Below are positions 34,016 to 43,416 of a stretch of DNA of 64,000 nucleotides, piece after piece (positions within the stretch are counted from its first letter, which is position 1; each line of letters begins with the position of its first letter). Origin of the DNA: Peromyscus leucopus (Eukaryota > Chordata > Mammalia > Rodentia > Cricetidae); assembly GCF_004664715.2 (NCBI RefSeq), contig NC_051068.1, forward strand, positions 12,020,298 through 12,084,297, read 5' to 3'. Below the pieces are notes generated by a model, which made no database searches, was not told the DNA's origin, and saw only the letters and a program-made list of their open reading frames with translations. The translations under genes and the position numbers were made by a program.

Positions 34016-34284
34016 AACAACAAAAATGTGTAGTATGTAAAATAATCACTGAGTAAATATTTTCTATAATGAATTAATAATTAATATGGGTCTTCTTTTA
34101 AAGTAGACAGTAAACAACAGTGACTAAATCAATCCTAAGAGTATAAGTAGTATTCTAATATGACAGTAGATAAAAGAAGTTATTTTACTTACATATGTTC
34201 ATATGATGTTCAGCTCTTCATACACTTCATTCAAAGTCCATACAAGTTCTATTTAACCTTTGCTATTGGTGAAATTATTAAGAC

Positions 34285-34600
34285 CACTCCACATAGTTAA
34301 AAGGGAGGTTTATTTTGTGGGCTAACTTACAAGTGAAGGGATAGTTTCCAGGGTCTGGGAAAGGTGTAGCGCAGTCCAGTGGTGTTCTCTGGAGAACTCT
34401 GCTAGGTCTACCTCAAGCGTCCAGGGTCCAGGAACCAAGAGAGCCAGTGCATCTGGATCTCGGGTCTTCAGGGTCCTCTCTTGGCCCCGCCTTATAGGCA
34501 TGACAGTTACCCAAGCCTCAATGGGGGTTGGAATTTCCAGATCAAAGCTGGATGGCTACCCACTACACTTTGCCCATATTTAGCTATCTCATCTCAGCAC
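34285..34600 (-). mobile_element. Rodent ERV LTR-like element (family E), antisense
   Basis: GGGAGGTTTATTTTGTGGGC gives a minus-strand AATAAACC signal. It continues AGTTTCCAGGGTCTGGGAAA, GTGTAGCGCAGTCCAGTGG and CTTCAGGGTCCTCTCTTGGC. The layout suits an antisense LTR; the family is not named. Confidence 0.5.
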
Positions 34601-34699
34601 AGGTCTCCTTCTAGAGTCCTGCTATGTCTGTTCCCTCTACTCTCATGTGTTCATTCAGGACCTCTCACACTTTTGAAACAGATGTATTGGATTCACATG

Positions 34700-34838
34700 T
34701 GCTATGGGTTGGTTTAGAGTACCCCATCAAAGACCCAAGAGTTCAAGGCTTCATCTGCAGGCTATGATACTACTGGGAGCAATGTAAAACATGGGATCTG
34801 ATTATGAAGCATGATGCTCTGGGTATTGTGGAACTCTG
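34700..34838 (+). mobile_element. MaLR/MLT1-like LTR, 5' portion, split by an insertion
   Basis: ATGTGCTATGGGTTGGTTTA, GAGTTCAAGGCTTCATCTGC and CTACTGGGAGCAATGTAAAA follow MaLR 5' order. The likely 3' portion is at 35452-35594, after a 600-bp insertion. Confidence 0.55.
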
Positions 34839-34844
34839 GTCTTT

Positions 34845-34900
34845 GTTTTTTGTTGTTGTTGTTGTTGTTGTTGTTTGTTTGTTTTTGTGGGTTTTTTTTG
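34845..34900 (+). repeat. (GTT)n and T/G-rich low-complexity tract
   Basis: About eight GTT units and then GTTT/T-rich sequence, at the left edge of the following LTR. Confidence 0.92.
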
Positions 34901-34964
34901 GTTCCTCATATGATATGAATGAGCTCTACCAAGCAGTACTTGCCCTATGTAACATGAATTGCTA

Positions 34965-35448
34965 TGTAACATGAATAGTCTTATTAATAAAAAACGTGGA
35001 GCCAGATATTGGAGTGAATGACTGAGAGATCAGAGGAATAGAACAATCCATAGCCACAAGTTCTTACTGCTAGGAAATCCTCAGCTTAGGAGATATACTT
35101 CCTGTATACTCACGCCTTATATGCCTTTCTGTGCCCTGCCGTCTTACTTCCTCTCACCCAGCTACATCATTTCCTCTTTCCGCCCAGCTCTATCACTTCC
35201 TGTCTGTACAGATCTCTACAACTCTATGGTTAACTAGTGCTGGAATGAAAGGCATGTGCCACCACACCTGGCTCTGTTCCCAGTGTGGCCTTGAACTCAC
35301 AGAGATCCGGATGAAGATCTGCCTCCCCAATGCTAGGATTAAAGGCTACCACTGTCTGACCTCTGTGTTTAATATAGTGGCTGGCTTTTCCCTCTGATCC
35401 CCAGGCTAGCTTTATTTGTTAGAGCACAAATAAAATATCACCACAGCC
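34965..35448. mobile_element. Rodent LTR-like element with built-in B1 (family F), copy 1
   Basis: It has TATTAATAAAAAACGTGGAG, CACAAGTTCTTACTGC, CTCTATCACTTCCTGTCTGT, GATCTCTACAACTC and ends AAATAAAATATCACCACAG. An antisense B1-related block sits inside (about 35228-35372: GCATGTGCCACCACACC, GGCCTTGAACTCACAGAGAT). The same composite appears at 37885 and, inverted, at 57070. It inserted into a MaLR LTR. Confidence 0.65.
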
Positions 35449-35451
35449 CTA

Positions 35452-35594
35452 GTCTACTGCTTCACCAAAAGTGAAAAGCAATGAGGAAAAATATAGGCAA
35501 AAATCTTCAAAACTGTTAGCCAGAAAAAACCTTTCTCTTTTTACAGAGATTATTTTAGTAGTCTGTTACAATAACAGAAAGCTGAACACTGTAC
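35452..35594 (+). mobile_element. MaLR/MLT1-like LTR, 3' portion
   Basis: TACTGCTTCACCAAAAGTGA, GTTAGCCAGAAAAAACCTTT and TGTTACAATAACAGAAAGCT match the 3' end order of MLT1-class LTRs and appear to continue the element broken at 34838. Confidence 0.55.
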
Positions 35595-36051
35595 CATGTT
35601 ACTTATATTGAAGGACCATGTTATAAATAAACTCTCTCTCTTTATTAATTAGTAATGCTCCACTCTTTCGTGAAGCATTCTGTTATCGTAGAGGCTTCAA
35701 CAGGAAGTCGCATTGCTACACTGTGCTGTGCACAGGTGGCATTTTGCTTCTCTGTCCTTCTAGCAGTAGACAGCGAAGAATCCTCTTCTGTGCTGCCACA
35801 ACGAACACCCTTCCACCCCTGTCTTTGTGGAGTCCTTGGTGGTGTTTGGTTTGTTTACATCTCCAGGTATGAGAACTTGCAGATGGGATATGTGTGCTAG
35901 GTCACTGTATCATTTCCTGATCCTCCTGTGCTTGCCAAGGCACAGCATTATTTGATGCACTAATACTTGTCACTTGATGGAAGTTAGTGGTACTTCATTG
36001 TTTTGTAGTTTGCATCTCTCCCGTCTTCAGATTACTTTCTAGTTAACCGAG

Positions 36052-36053
<2 letters not shown>
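35595..36053. other. Unassigned DNA
   Basis: No gene or repeat recognised. Confidence 0.45.

Positions 36054-36112
<59 letters not shown>
36054..36112 (+). repeat. (CT)n tract, 59 bp
   Basis: Uninterrupted CT dinucleotides, a polypyrimidine strand with potential for triplex (H-DNA). Confidence 0.98.
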
Positions 36113-36114
<2 letters not shown>

Positions 36115-36119
36115 GCACA

Positions 36120-36172
36120 CGCACACACACTGCTGTGGTACCATTGACACACACACTGCTGTGGTACCATTG
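36120..36172 (+). repeat. Two-copy tandem repeat of about 26 bp
   Basis: ACACACTGCTGTGGTACCAT occurs twice in tandem just after the CT tract, differing only at the edges. Confidence 0.92.
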
Positions 36173-36462
36173 CATCTGAGGGAACATTGTCCACTTGCCC
36201 TGGGTCTTCTATCATTTCTTGCTGATTCTAATCACCCACAGTGAATCTGTCAGTATTATTTGACATCCTGCAGAAGAAAAAAAAATTCTAAGTTTGTCAT
36301 CTTTGATTTAATCTAGTGATTGCTTTTGCCCTTTAAGGGTTTTTAGTCTTGTTTAGGAATATTTTTTTTCTCTACTTATAAATTAGAGTTCTTTTCCTCA
36401 GACATTACCTTCTATGATATTTATACTTTTGCTAGTCTTTAGAACTTAACTTTTCCTGAAGC

Positions 36463-36615
36463 CAGATATGGTGGCAAAGGCCTTCATTCCAAGCACTAGA
36501 TAGGTAGAGAAGGAGGACCCAAAGTTCAAGATCAACCTCTGCTATGAAGCAAGTCCAGGGTCATCCTGTGCTTGCTGAGACCCTGTCTCAGAAACAAAAC
36601 AAAACAAAGCAAAAA
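36463..36615 (+). mobile_element. B1-like SINE, diverged
   Basis: GCCAGATATGGTGGCAAAGG, TTCCAAGCACTAGATAGG, AAAGTTCAAGATCAACCTCT and GAGACCCTGTCTCAGAAACA. The tail leads into the long CT tract. Confidence 0.7.
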
Positions 36616-36623
36616 ACATTAAC

Positions 36624-36628
<5 letters not shown>

Positions 36629-36715
<87 letters not shown>
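36629..36715 (+). repeat. (CT)n tract, 87 bp
   Basis: Uninterrupted CT dinucleotides follow an A-rich SINE tail. The reciprocal frames (poly-ERER, poly-LSLS) are not genes. Confidence 0.98.
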
Positions 36716-36717
<2 letters not shown>

Positions 36718-36744
36718 ACACACACACCCAACTCAAGGTGAGTT

Positions 36745-36842
36745 CTTTTATATTGCCTTGAACTACTGGGCTCACAGTTTCTCCTGTCTCAGCTTTCTGA
36801 GTAGCTTCAACCACAGGCAGCACTAGCCGCTGTGTCTGGCTT
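36745..36842 (-). mobile_element. B1-related SINE, antisense
   Basis: ATTGCCTTGAACTACTGGGC, CTCCTGTCTCAGCTTTCTGA and CGCTGTGTCTGGCTTT give the antisense order of an old B1/proto-B1. Confidence 0.6.
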
Positions 36843-37884
36843 TAGAACTGATTTCAATTAGAGGTGCTTCACATGTAGTGTGAGGTAGATAAGGCCCCAC
36901 GAGGCTCCACACTGTGGGCCAGTTTTCTGATCTATAAAATATGGTGGTTTGTGTTTCTACTATGAACATAGAACTGTGTGTCTGTTAATATGCTTTAAAT
37001 TTGGTTAATTTAATAATATGCTAGCTAAGAAACATACCCTCTTTGTAAGTTTCCCTTTCAAGTGCTTCTGGTATTTTAATTGTGTTTATAGCAATAGGTT
37101 CATTTACATATCGTTAGGAAGCATTAACAACTTTAGAACAGCACCCTATCTAGATGTCAACACAGCCCTAAGGCTCCTCTAAACAGCCTTTTATATTCAT
37201 TAGTAGGATTTTCCATTCTGTTCACAGGGGACCTATGAACTGTATCAGTTGTTTTACATCCATAGCTTTTGATGATATGTTTTCTATTAGATTTTTGATA
37301 ACATTAAAAACTACTAGGCTTCTCTCAATCCCAGTCAGCTTGCTAAACACTCATTACTTTCCACAGTTTATTTGTGGATTCTCTTTCTTGTTTGATGTAA
37401 ACATTCATGTCCCTTACAAATAATGACAGTCACATCTCTTCCTTTCAGCTCTTTCCTTTTATCTCACTTCTCACTGAGTAGTTAGGGTGCCACGCCCTGT
37501 GAAGACTAGGGCCACCTTGTTTGTGCCAGACTCTGAAGCATCTCTATTAAGATGAGGTTTGTTCCAGGCTTTAAGGGACCATGAAGGAAAGTGAAGGAAA
37601 GCCTGGTCCTCCCTGGGACTTGCAAAAACATGAATAGTCTTATCACTTTTGTTGCATCTCAACAAAAGCAATAATTGAGTTGACTATAATTTTCTGCCAT
37701 GCATTGCACTGATGTATTAATATCAACTCCTCTCTATGTTTTGAGTATTAAACTGTGCTTGGTTATGTTGTTTGGAAATTACACCTGGATTTGGCTAGCT
37801 GTCATCTCACTTATAATCAATAGCCATCAATGAAACTGGCTTTTAATAAAGTATGTATGTTTGCAGGTATACATGTGTAGATGT
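36843..37884. other. Unassigned DNA
   Basis: No gene or repeat recognised over about 1 kb. 36955-37110 is AT-rich. Confidence 0.45.
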
Positions 37885-38330
37885 AACCAACCCTCTTATT
37901 AAATAAGAAACACAGAACCAATGCAAAGAAGAAAGCCAAGAGATCATAGCTAAGAGCCTTACCTGCCTGATGCAGCTTGCCTCTTAAGCCAAGAAACCTC
38001 TCCAAAAGAGAACTACTTCCTGTGTGTTTGTCTTTATATAGTCTCTCTGTTCTCACTTCTCATTGGTTGTAAACCCAAACACATGACTGCCTCATCACTG
38101 CCTGTCTGTAGAGACTTCCAGGTCTTCTATGGTATTGAGATTAAAGGCATGTGTCTCCAATGCTGGCTGTATCCTTGAACACACAGAGATCTACCAAGTG
38201 CTGGGATTAAAGGCGTTCGCCACCGCTGCCACGCTCTTGTTATGGCTCTAATAGCTCTGACCCCCGGGCAACTTTATTTATTAACATACAATTAAAATCA
38301 CATTTCAGTACAAATAAAATATTACCATAC
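37885..38330. mobile_element. Rodent LTR-like element with built-in B1 (family F), copy 2
   Basis: TTATTAAATAAGAAACACAG, AAGAGATCATAGCTAAGAGC, AACTACTTCCTGTGTGTTTG and, at the end, AAATAAAATATTACCAT follow the plan of copy 1. A B1-related antisense block (ATTAAAGGCATGTGTC, GTGCTGGGATTAAAGGCG) lies at about 38128-38228. Confidence 0.6.
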
Positions 38331-38814
38331 ATGGGTGTGTATGTGTACATGTATACATTGGTGTGCATGTGTATGCTGTGCTTCTTCACCTTGGGTCACA
38401 GAATTGTGCTAGCTTCATGAAATTAGACAACCTCACCATTTTTTGAGAACTTCTTTATACCAGGAAAATCATCTGTTTTTTGTGTGTTTAGCTCAGTTCC
38501 TCTGTGAGCTGGGTTGGACATGACAGCCTGAGTTTGTTCCAGGATGATCATTTTTTTTGGACGGATGATAGCACTCCACACACTTCTAGGAATCCTTTTC
38601 ATTTCATTCACAACAATTCCTTCTCCTCCCCACCCCCTTGTACACTGTATGTGCCTTTCAGATCCCGGACACTCCCCCTCTTCCATTCTGTATTGCATAT
38701 ATTTTGATCTTTAAAAAACTACTGTCATCAAAAGTTGATTTCTCCAGTTTATATTTTCAAAATTTTTTGTTTGCTCACTTTGGGGTTTATTTTTTTGGGG
38801 GGAGGGGTTGTTGT
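38331..38814. other. Unassigned DNA
   Basis: A TG/CATG-rich stretch lies at 38333-38380. The rest shows no familiar repeat or gene. Confidence 0.4.
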
Positions 38815-38873
38815 TTGTTTTGGTTTGGTTTGGTTTGCCTTTTGTTGTTGTTGTTGTTGTTGTTGTTGTTAAA
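38815..38873 (+). repeat. (GTTT)n/(GTT)n microsatellite
   Basis: GGTTT units and then about nine GTT units, likely the tail of the adjacent antisense SINE. Confidence 0.93.
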
Positions 38874-38904
38874 TGGTGGAGTTTGGAGGGATTGTTTGTG
38901 TTTT

Positions 38905-38985
38905 CTGAATTAGGGTCTCACTATATAGCCCTGACTGGCCCCAAATTTACTATGTAGACCAGGCTTATAGCATACTGCAGAGGGG
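38905..38985 (-). mobile_element. B1 SINE fragment, antisense
   Basis: TTAGGGTCTCACTATATAGC, CCTGACTGGCCCCAAATTTA and CTATGTAGACCAGGCTTATA are in antisense B1 order. Confidence 0.72.
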
Positions 38986-39039
38986 GGGGTTCCAGCCCCT
39001 CAAGAGCCTGCTCCTAGGGTCTGGGAAGAATCTACGACT

Positions 39040-39500
39040 AGCTGAATATCTAATCTGTGATGATAATAAATGAATCTATGTACTCAAAACTCTTTAGTCC
39101 ACATACTTTATCCTTCTGAGTCAGTTCTCTCTCTACACAGCTTCTATCGGCTCTCACGCTTAGCTTCCCTCTGTCCCTTCTCTTCCTGTCCTCTCATTGC
39201 CCTAGCTAAGCTCTTCTGCTTTCAATCTCATCTTTGTCCTCCATTCCTCTGTCCCCCATCTTTCCTTCTTCTACTCTCTTGACCTGACTCAAAATCCACC
39301 TACAACCTGCAAAACCTTTCCTTGCTCTTTCTCCTTGGGCAGATCCACTCTACCCCTAAGCCAGAGTCAGGAATTTTGCTCAGTCTTCACTCCACCTGGT
39401 TATGCAAAAAACCTTTCTGTTCTGAGTCATTAGTTCTGGGATGCCATTAGGCCTGTGAGAGAAAGGGATGGACTGAGCTTCATTTGCACAAGAAATAAAG
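39040..39500 (-). mobile_element. Rodent ERV LTR-like element (family D), copy 2
   Basis: TTAGTCCACATACTTTATCC, TTCTGAGTCAGTTCTCTCTC, TACACAGCTTCTATCGGC and, at the end, CATTTGCACAAGAAATAAAG parallel the copy at 18005. The pyrimidine-rich middle gives spurious frames. Confidence 0.52.
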
Positions 39501-39789
39501 CTATGCATTTACACATCCACCTTTCTCCTAGGCCTGGGATATAGGCATTGTCTCTGTAGGGGTGTTACCTTGTACAGATCAGGAGTAGGTCTGAGAGGCT
39601 TATACTGTTTGCCATTATGGTTTAGGAGTTATGGGCACACAAGAAATTGATAGTAGGAAACAGTTGATATATTAAAAGCTGGATGACATCAAATATTCCT
39701 TGATATTTGACTTTTCCTCTAGAGATTCCTTGATCCTTCAGGGTATAGCTCAATCATATATAGCTGAATCTCTATTTCATATTCTTGTG
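39501..39789. other. Unassigned DNA
   Basis: Nothing recognised. It may include the edge of the preceding LTR. Confidence 0.4.
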
Positions 39790-39893
39790 GCCTGCAGCAC
39801 AGACTAGCCTTGGATTCACAAAGATGTATCTGCCTTTGCCTCCCTACTGCTGGGATTAAAGATATGCACCATCATACTCAGCTCAAAGAAGAT
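39790..39893 (-). mobile_element. B1 SINE fragment, antisense
   Basis: AGACTAGCCTTGGATTCACA, CTGCCTTTGCCTCCCTACTG and GCTGGGATTAAAGATATGC. Confidence 0.78.
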
Positions 39894-41005
39894 TTTTATT
39901 ACTTAATAAAATTGGTAAAATATTTTATTCTGAAGGGTAATAACTGCATCTCATATCAACATAAGAGGGACACAGCTAAAAAGGTATTTAGAGAAAATTC
40001 ATAATTTGGAATATATTAAACACATAACAAGAAGATCCAAATATTTGAATGGAGTGATTCAACTCAAAAGAGTAATAAAGCAGCCCAAAGAAACAAGAGC
40101 AGCAAAGTAAAGAAATTAACAGCAAAAAACACCAGGGTGGAGAAGCACAGAACAGCCAAGACTAAGCATGTTCTTCTCAAAGCACATGTGTGTGCAGGTT
40201 TCCCAGTGCTTGACTTCATGCTATATTCTAACACTGGTAGGAAAAAAGGCATAGAACGAAAATATTTGCTTTTCTCTTTTTAATGTTGAAGATTTTGGTT
40301 GGGAAAATCATGTGAAAGTGAGTTTCCACATCAACAAACAGAAAGTAAGGGGAATCTTCGTTGCTGCATTTTAGGGCTGAGGCCAGTTCACGTGCTCTAT
40401 GGTGTTAGCTCTCCAGTCAGCCTGAATGGGTGCAACTTGGGGCCACACCCTTTCTTGCTACGTCTTCTCAGATCTTTAAAACAAACCTGAAAATGAAGAG
40501 AAATAAAACGTGCAATGTGTTCAGAGCTGTGTTCAGTATTATCAACTCTCCTCTGTGGAGGCCTTAGGAGAATACATTGTATTCAAATAGATTTCCTTCC
40601 TTTGAAACTAATCTCAGACAAACTAATAAGACATGATGGAGTGTACATTTCACGTCTTTGAATGAGGTAGCACTGCGTGAGCAAGAATGTTCTCAGGTTC
40701 AGACTTAAAGCCGTATCTGGCAGTTTCAAAACACAGGCAAGAAAGTCAATGGCAAATAGCTGATGCAGAAGGAGGCCTGGATTCCATCCATGCGGTGTGG
40801 AAAGAGGAACTGGAAGCCACGCATCACAGCTGTGGCCCAGATGGAGCGTGGAGAAACTGAAAGGGAAGGCCTTTTTTGAGTAACTCCCAAGAACTGAACG
40901 CGCAGAAGAGTAGAGACCCTAGCGGCTGCTTTCTTGTGAGCTTGCCCAATATTTTTAAGAGGATATTTCAGAAAACTAAACAAAACACACCCAAAAGGAA
41001 GAATC
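39894..41005. other. Unassigned DNA
   Basis: No gene seen. The minus-strand 171-aa frame (40726-41241) reaches into an antisense B1 and is discounted. Confidence 0.45.
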
Positions 41006-41130
41006 TGGGCAGGATGATACACAACTGCAATGCCAGCATTCAGGAGGCTAAGGCAGGATGACCACAAGTTCAAAGCCAGCCTGGGCTGCAGCATGGGAAC
41101 CTGCCTCAAAACTAGCAATAAAAATAGAAG
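41006..41130 (+). mobile_element. B1 SINE, diverged
   Basis: AATCTGGGCAGGATGATACA, ATGCCAGCATTCAGGAGGCT, GTTCAAAGCCAGCCTGGGCT and CCTGCCTCAAAAC. Confidence 0.78.
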
Positions 41131-41396
41131 TGTTGGTGGAGAGATGGCCTGCAGAAGTGAGAGAGCCATTTGCTGGTCTGAAGAGTGAGGCTTCCAGAGA
41201 CAGTGAGTAGCTAGGTGGCATGAGGTGGTACCAGACAACACCAGCTAAGTGTCCAGCCTCACCTTCCGCCATCAAAACCCACTTCTAAGCAGAAAACTAA
41301 GTCATCTGAGGATTCCTCATACATGGTGCTAAAAAGTGAGGTTGGGGGCTTCTTAGACTTCCTGGGCTTCACAGGCTGCATCAGAGCTGACTGTCC
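41131..41396. other. Unassigned DNA
   Basis: Nothing recognised. Confidence 0.4.
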
Positions 41397-41497
41397 CTAC
41401 AAGCAAACAAGATATACTCCCTTACAGAAAATAAGAGTTACCCCCTTACAGGTAAACAAGGTGCACCGCTTGCAGGTAAACAAGAGATACCCTTCCC
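41397..41497 (+). repeat. Four-unit degenerate tandem repeat, about 24-25 bp
   Basis: Four successive units of the type TTACAGGTAAACAAG followed by a purine-TACCCC segment. Unit 3 begins at about 41446 and unit 4 at about 41470. They differ by several bases each. Confidence 0.75.
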
Positions 41498-43030
41498 CCC
41501 CACCAGGAGCTGGAAGAGTAGTGGAGTCTGAGGGATCTGGGCATCTTCTCCATGAAGGAAGCCATGAACATATGAATTTCTCCATTTTGAAAGTAATAAG
41601 ATTCACCTTCTTAGATGAGCAAATGCAGCACAGACATGTTAAAACAGGCTCACATGGAAAATGCTGAACGCTATTTCAATTCTACTACTTTAGCATATGT
41701 ACATGTGCCTAATTTCTATTAAGATGTCTTCCTTGTCTCCAAAATGCAACTCTAAGTCTGTTAGTAGCCATGAGAGTCAAGAAGGATGGAAGAAGAAGCC
41801 TCCAAGAATGATTCTGTGCAAACAGGCAAGCTTTTTCCTTCATAGATTAACAAGCATTAATGTTAATGAATTCTGAATTGAAATGACATCCCAACAAAGT
41901 GAAAATTATCACCTGAGACTTCAGCTTGAGTAATGGCATGATAGCATGTGTCAGGAATGTGGTAATTGCTCTAATAGAGAAGGGGGCAGTGTTCTCCCAA
42001 CCAGCTGCAGGAATGCTGCACTCATTTAAGCCTGAGTCTCAAATGTGAAGTTAAAATATGATATATCACAATGATTAAAATGAACCTTCCCTTGGTCCAA
42101 AGGAAAGAAGTGGGCACAGCTGAAGTTTGAGAGAGAGGCTGTAGGCGGAAGGAGAAATCAGAATTTACCTTCCAGAACACTTGCTCTTTGCTTGAGTGGG
42201 TACTAGGCAGTCTCACAGGACCTTGGCTGTTGCTGGATCTCTATAAGATGAGGAAAATACATCACATGGTTTGGAAGCCGCTGGTCCAAGGTGCAGAGCT
42301 AGTAAATGGTAGAGACAATGGCAAGCTTCCATTAACTCTAAATCCCCTCTGCTGTGCTTTTCTGAAAGGGGTCTAGGGATCCCACACCACACAGGAAGCT
42401 CCTCTGAGTGAGTCCTTTCTTCCTGTGCTCCCTTCTAATGGCTCCACAGTCTTTGCTGGATGCTTATATTTATTTGTCTTCAGTTGCTGGTTCTGAATTG
42501 ATTCCACCTTGGATCTGAAGTCTTGCTCTCAGATGAGCTGACTGAGGAAGCGCTGCCTCTGTGAATGAAATGATAAAGCAATGTCAACTCTAGGTATATG
42601 CCTTTATCTGTGAAGTTGGGGCACATTTGCCTATGTCACAGGAGTCCATTTTCAATTTGGTGATGCAGCCCATGGCAGGATGGCTATCATCAAGTGAGAG
42701 ACCTTCATGGCTGAGTCCTGGAATGGATTTTGCTGTTGCTCCACAATTAATGTTTTAGTCTATATTTTCCAAGTGTCTGGCAAAGTTGATCTGGCTCGAT
42801 TTTGTCATTTTTTTCAACTGGGAAGCAGCATGTTAGAATCCCACCCTGCTTAAATGTGCGGTGCACATCCAGGCAAGAGAAATGAGAAACAGAAGGGGAG
42901 GAAAGAGGAAGAGAAGAGAGCAGCCATTATTGCTTCGAAACCTTCACATCATGTCAGAAACATTCCATTTTCTTGGGCCAATTGTCAAACATCCAAACTA
43001 TCTATTAAATAAAAAGGAGGGAGGTTCACA
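41498..43030. other. Unassigned DNA with a MIR-like relic
   Basis: 42245-42345 (AGATGAGGAAAATACATC, then GGTGCAGAGCTAGTAAATGG) resembles an antisense MIR. Otherwise no gene or repeat recognised. Confidence 0.4.
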
Positions 43031-43233
43031 GGAGCTGCATGTGGCTCAGTTGGTCCAGTGCTTGCTTAGCATGCAGGAAGCCCTGGGTTCCATTCCTACC
43101 ACCACACAGACCAGGCATGGCAACACACTCTTGACATCCCAGCAGGAGGAGGAGAAGTTCAAAGTCATCCTCAGCCACACAGGGGGTTGAAGGTCAGCTT
43201 GGGATACTTGAGACATTGCAAAATCAAAAACCA
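43031..43233 (+). mobile_element. ID/B1 fused SINE (B4-type)
   Basis: The head GGAGCTGCATGTGGCTCAGT, GTGCTTGCTTAGCATGCAGG and CCTGGGTTCCATTCCTACC is tRNA-like. The tail has ACCAGGCATGGCAACACAC, AGTTCAAAGTCATCCTCAGC and TTGGGATACTTGAGACATTG, which are B1-like. Confidence 0.8.
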
Positions 43234-43416
43234 CATTTTTTCCTGACAAGGCATGGCTCGATAATGCTGCTGCTCTTTCCATCGCCAGGAAATTGGCATC
43301 AAAACCAGCTGTTCATCTTCATCGTGAAATCAAGATAAAGCTTCATGCCTAATTAAGTTCCTTCCTTTAAACACTCTGGAAAAGTCATCGCCAGAGTGGA
43401 CTGGAAGAAGACTTTC
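43234..43416. other. Unassigned DNA
   Basis: A short stretch between a SINE and the minisatellite. Nothing recognised. Confidence 0.4.

Noticed and set aside
36542..36823. 93-aa frame with a poly-ERER tract
   Set aside because: Translation of the CT/GA dinucleotide tract and B1 tails.
40726..41241. 171-aa minus frame
   Set aside because: Part of it is the translation of an antisense B1 SINE and the rest has no domain signature.
41323..41667. 114-aa + frame
   Set aside because: It spans the degenerate 24-bp tandem repeat and shows no recognisable domain.
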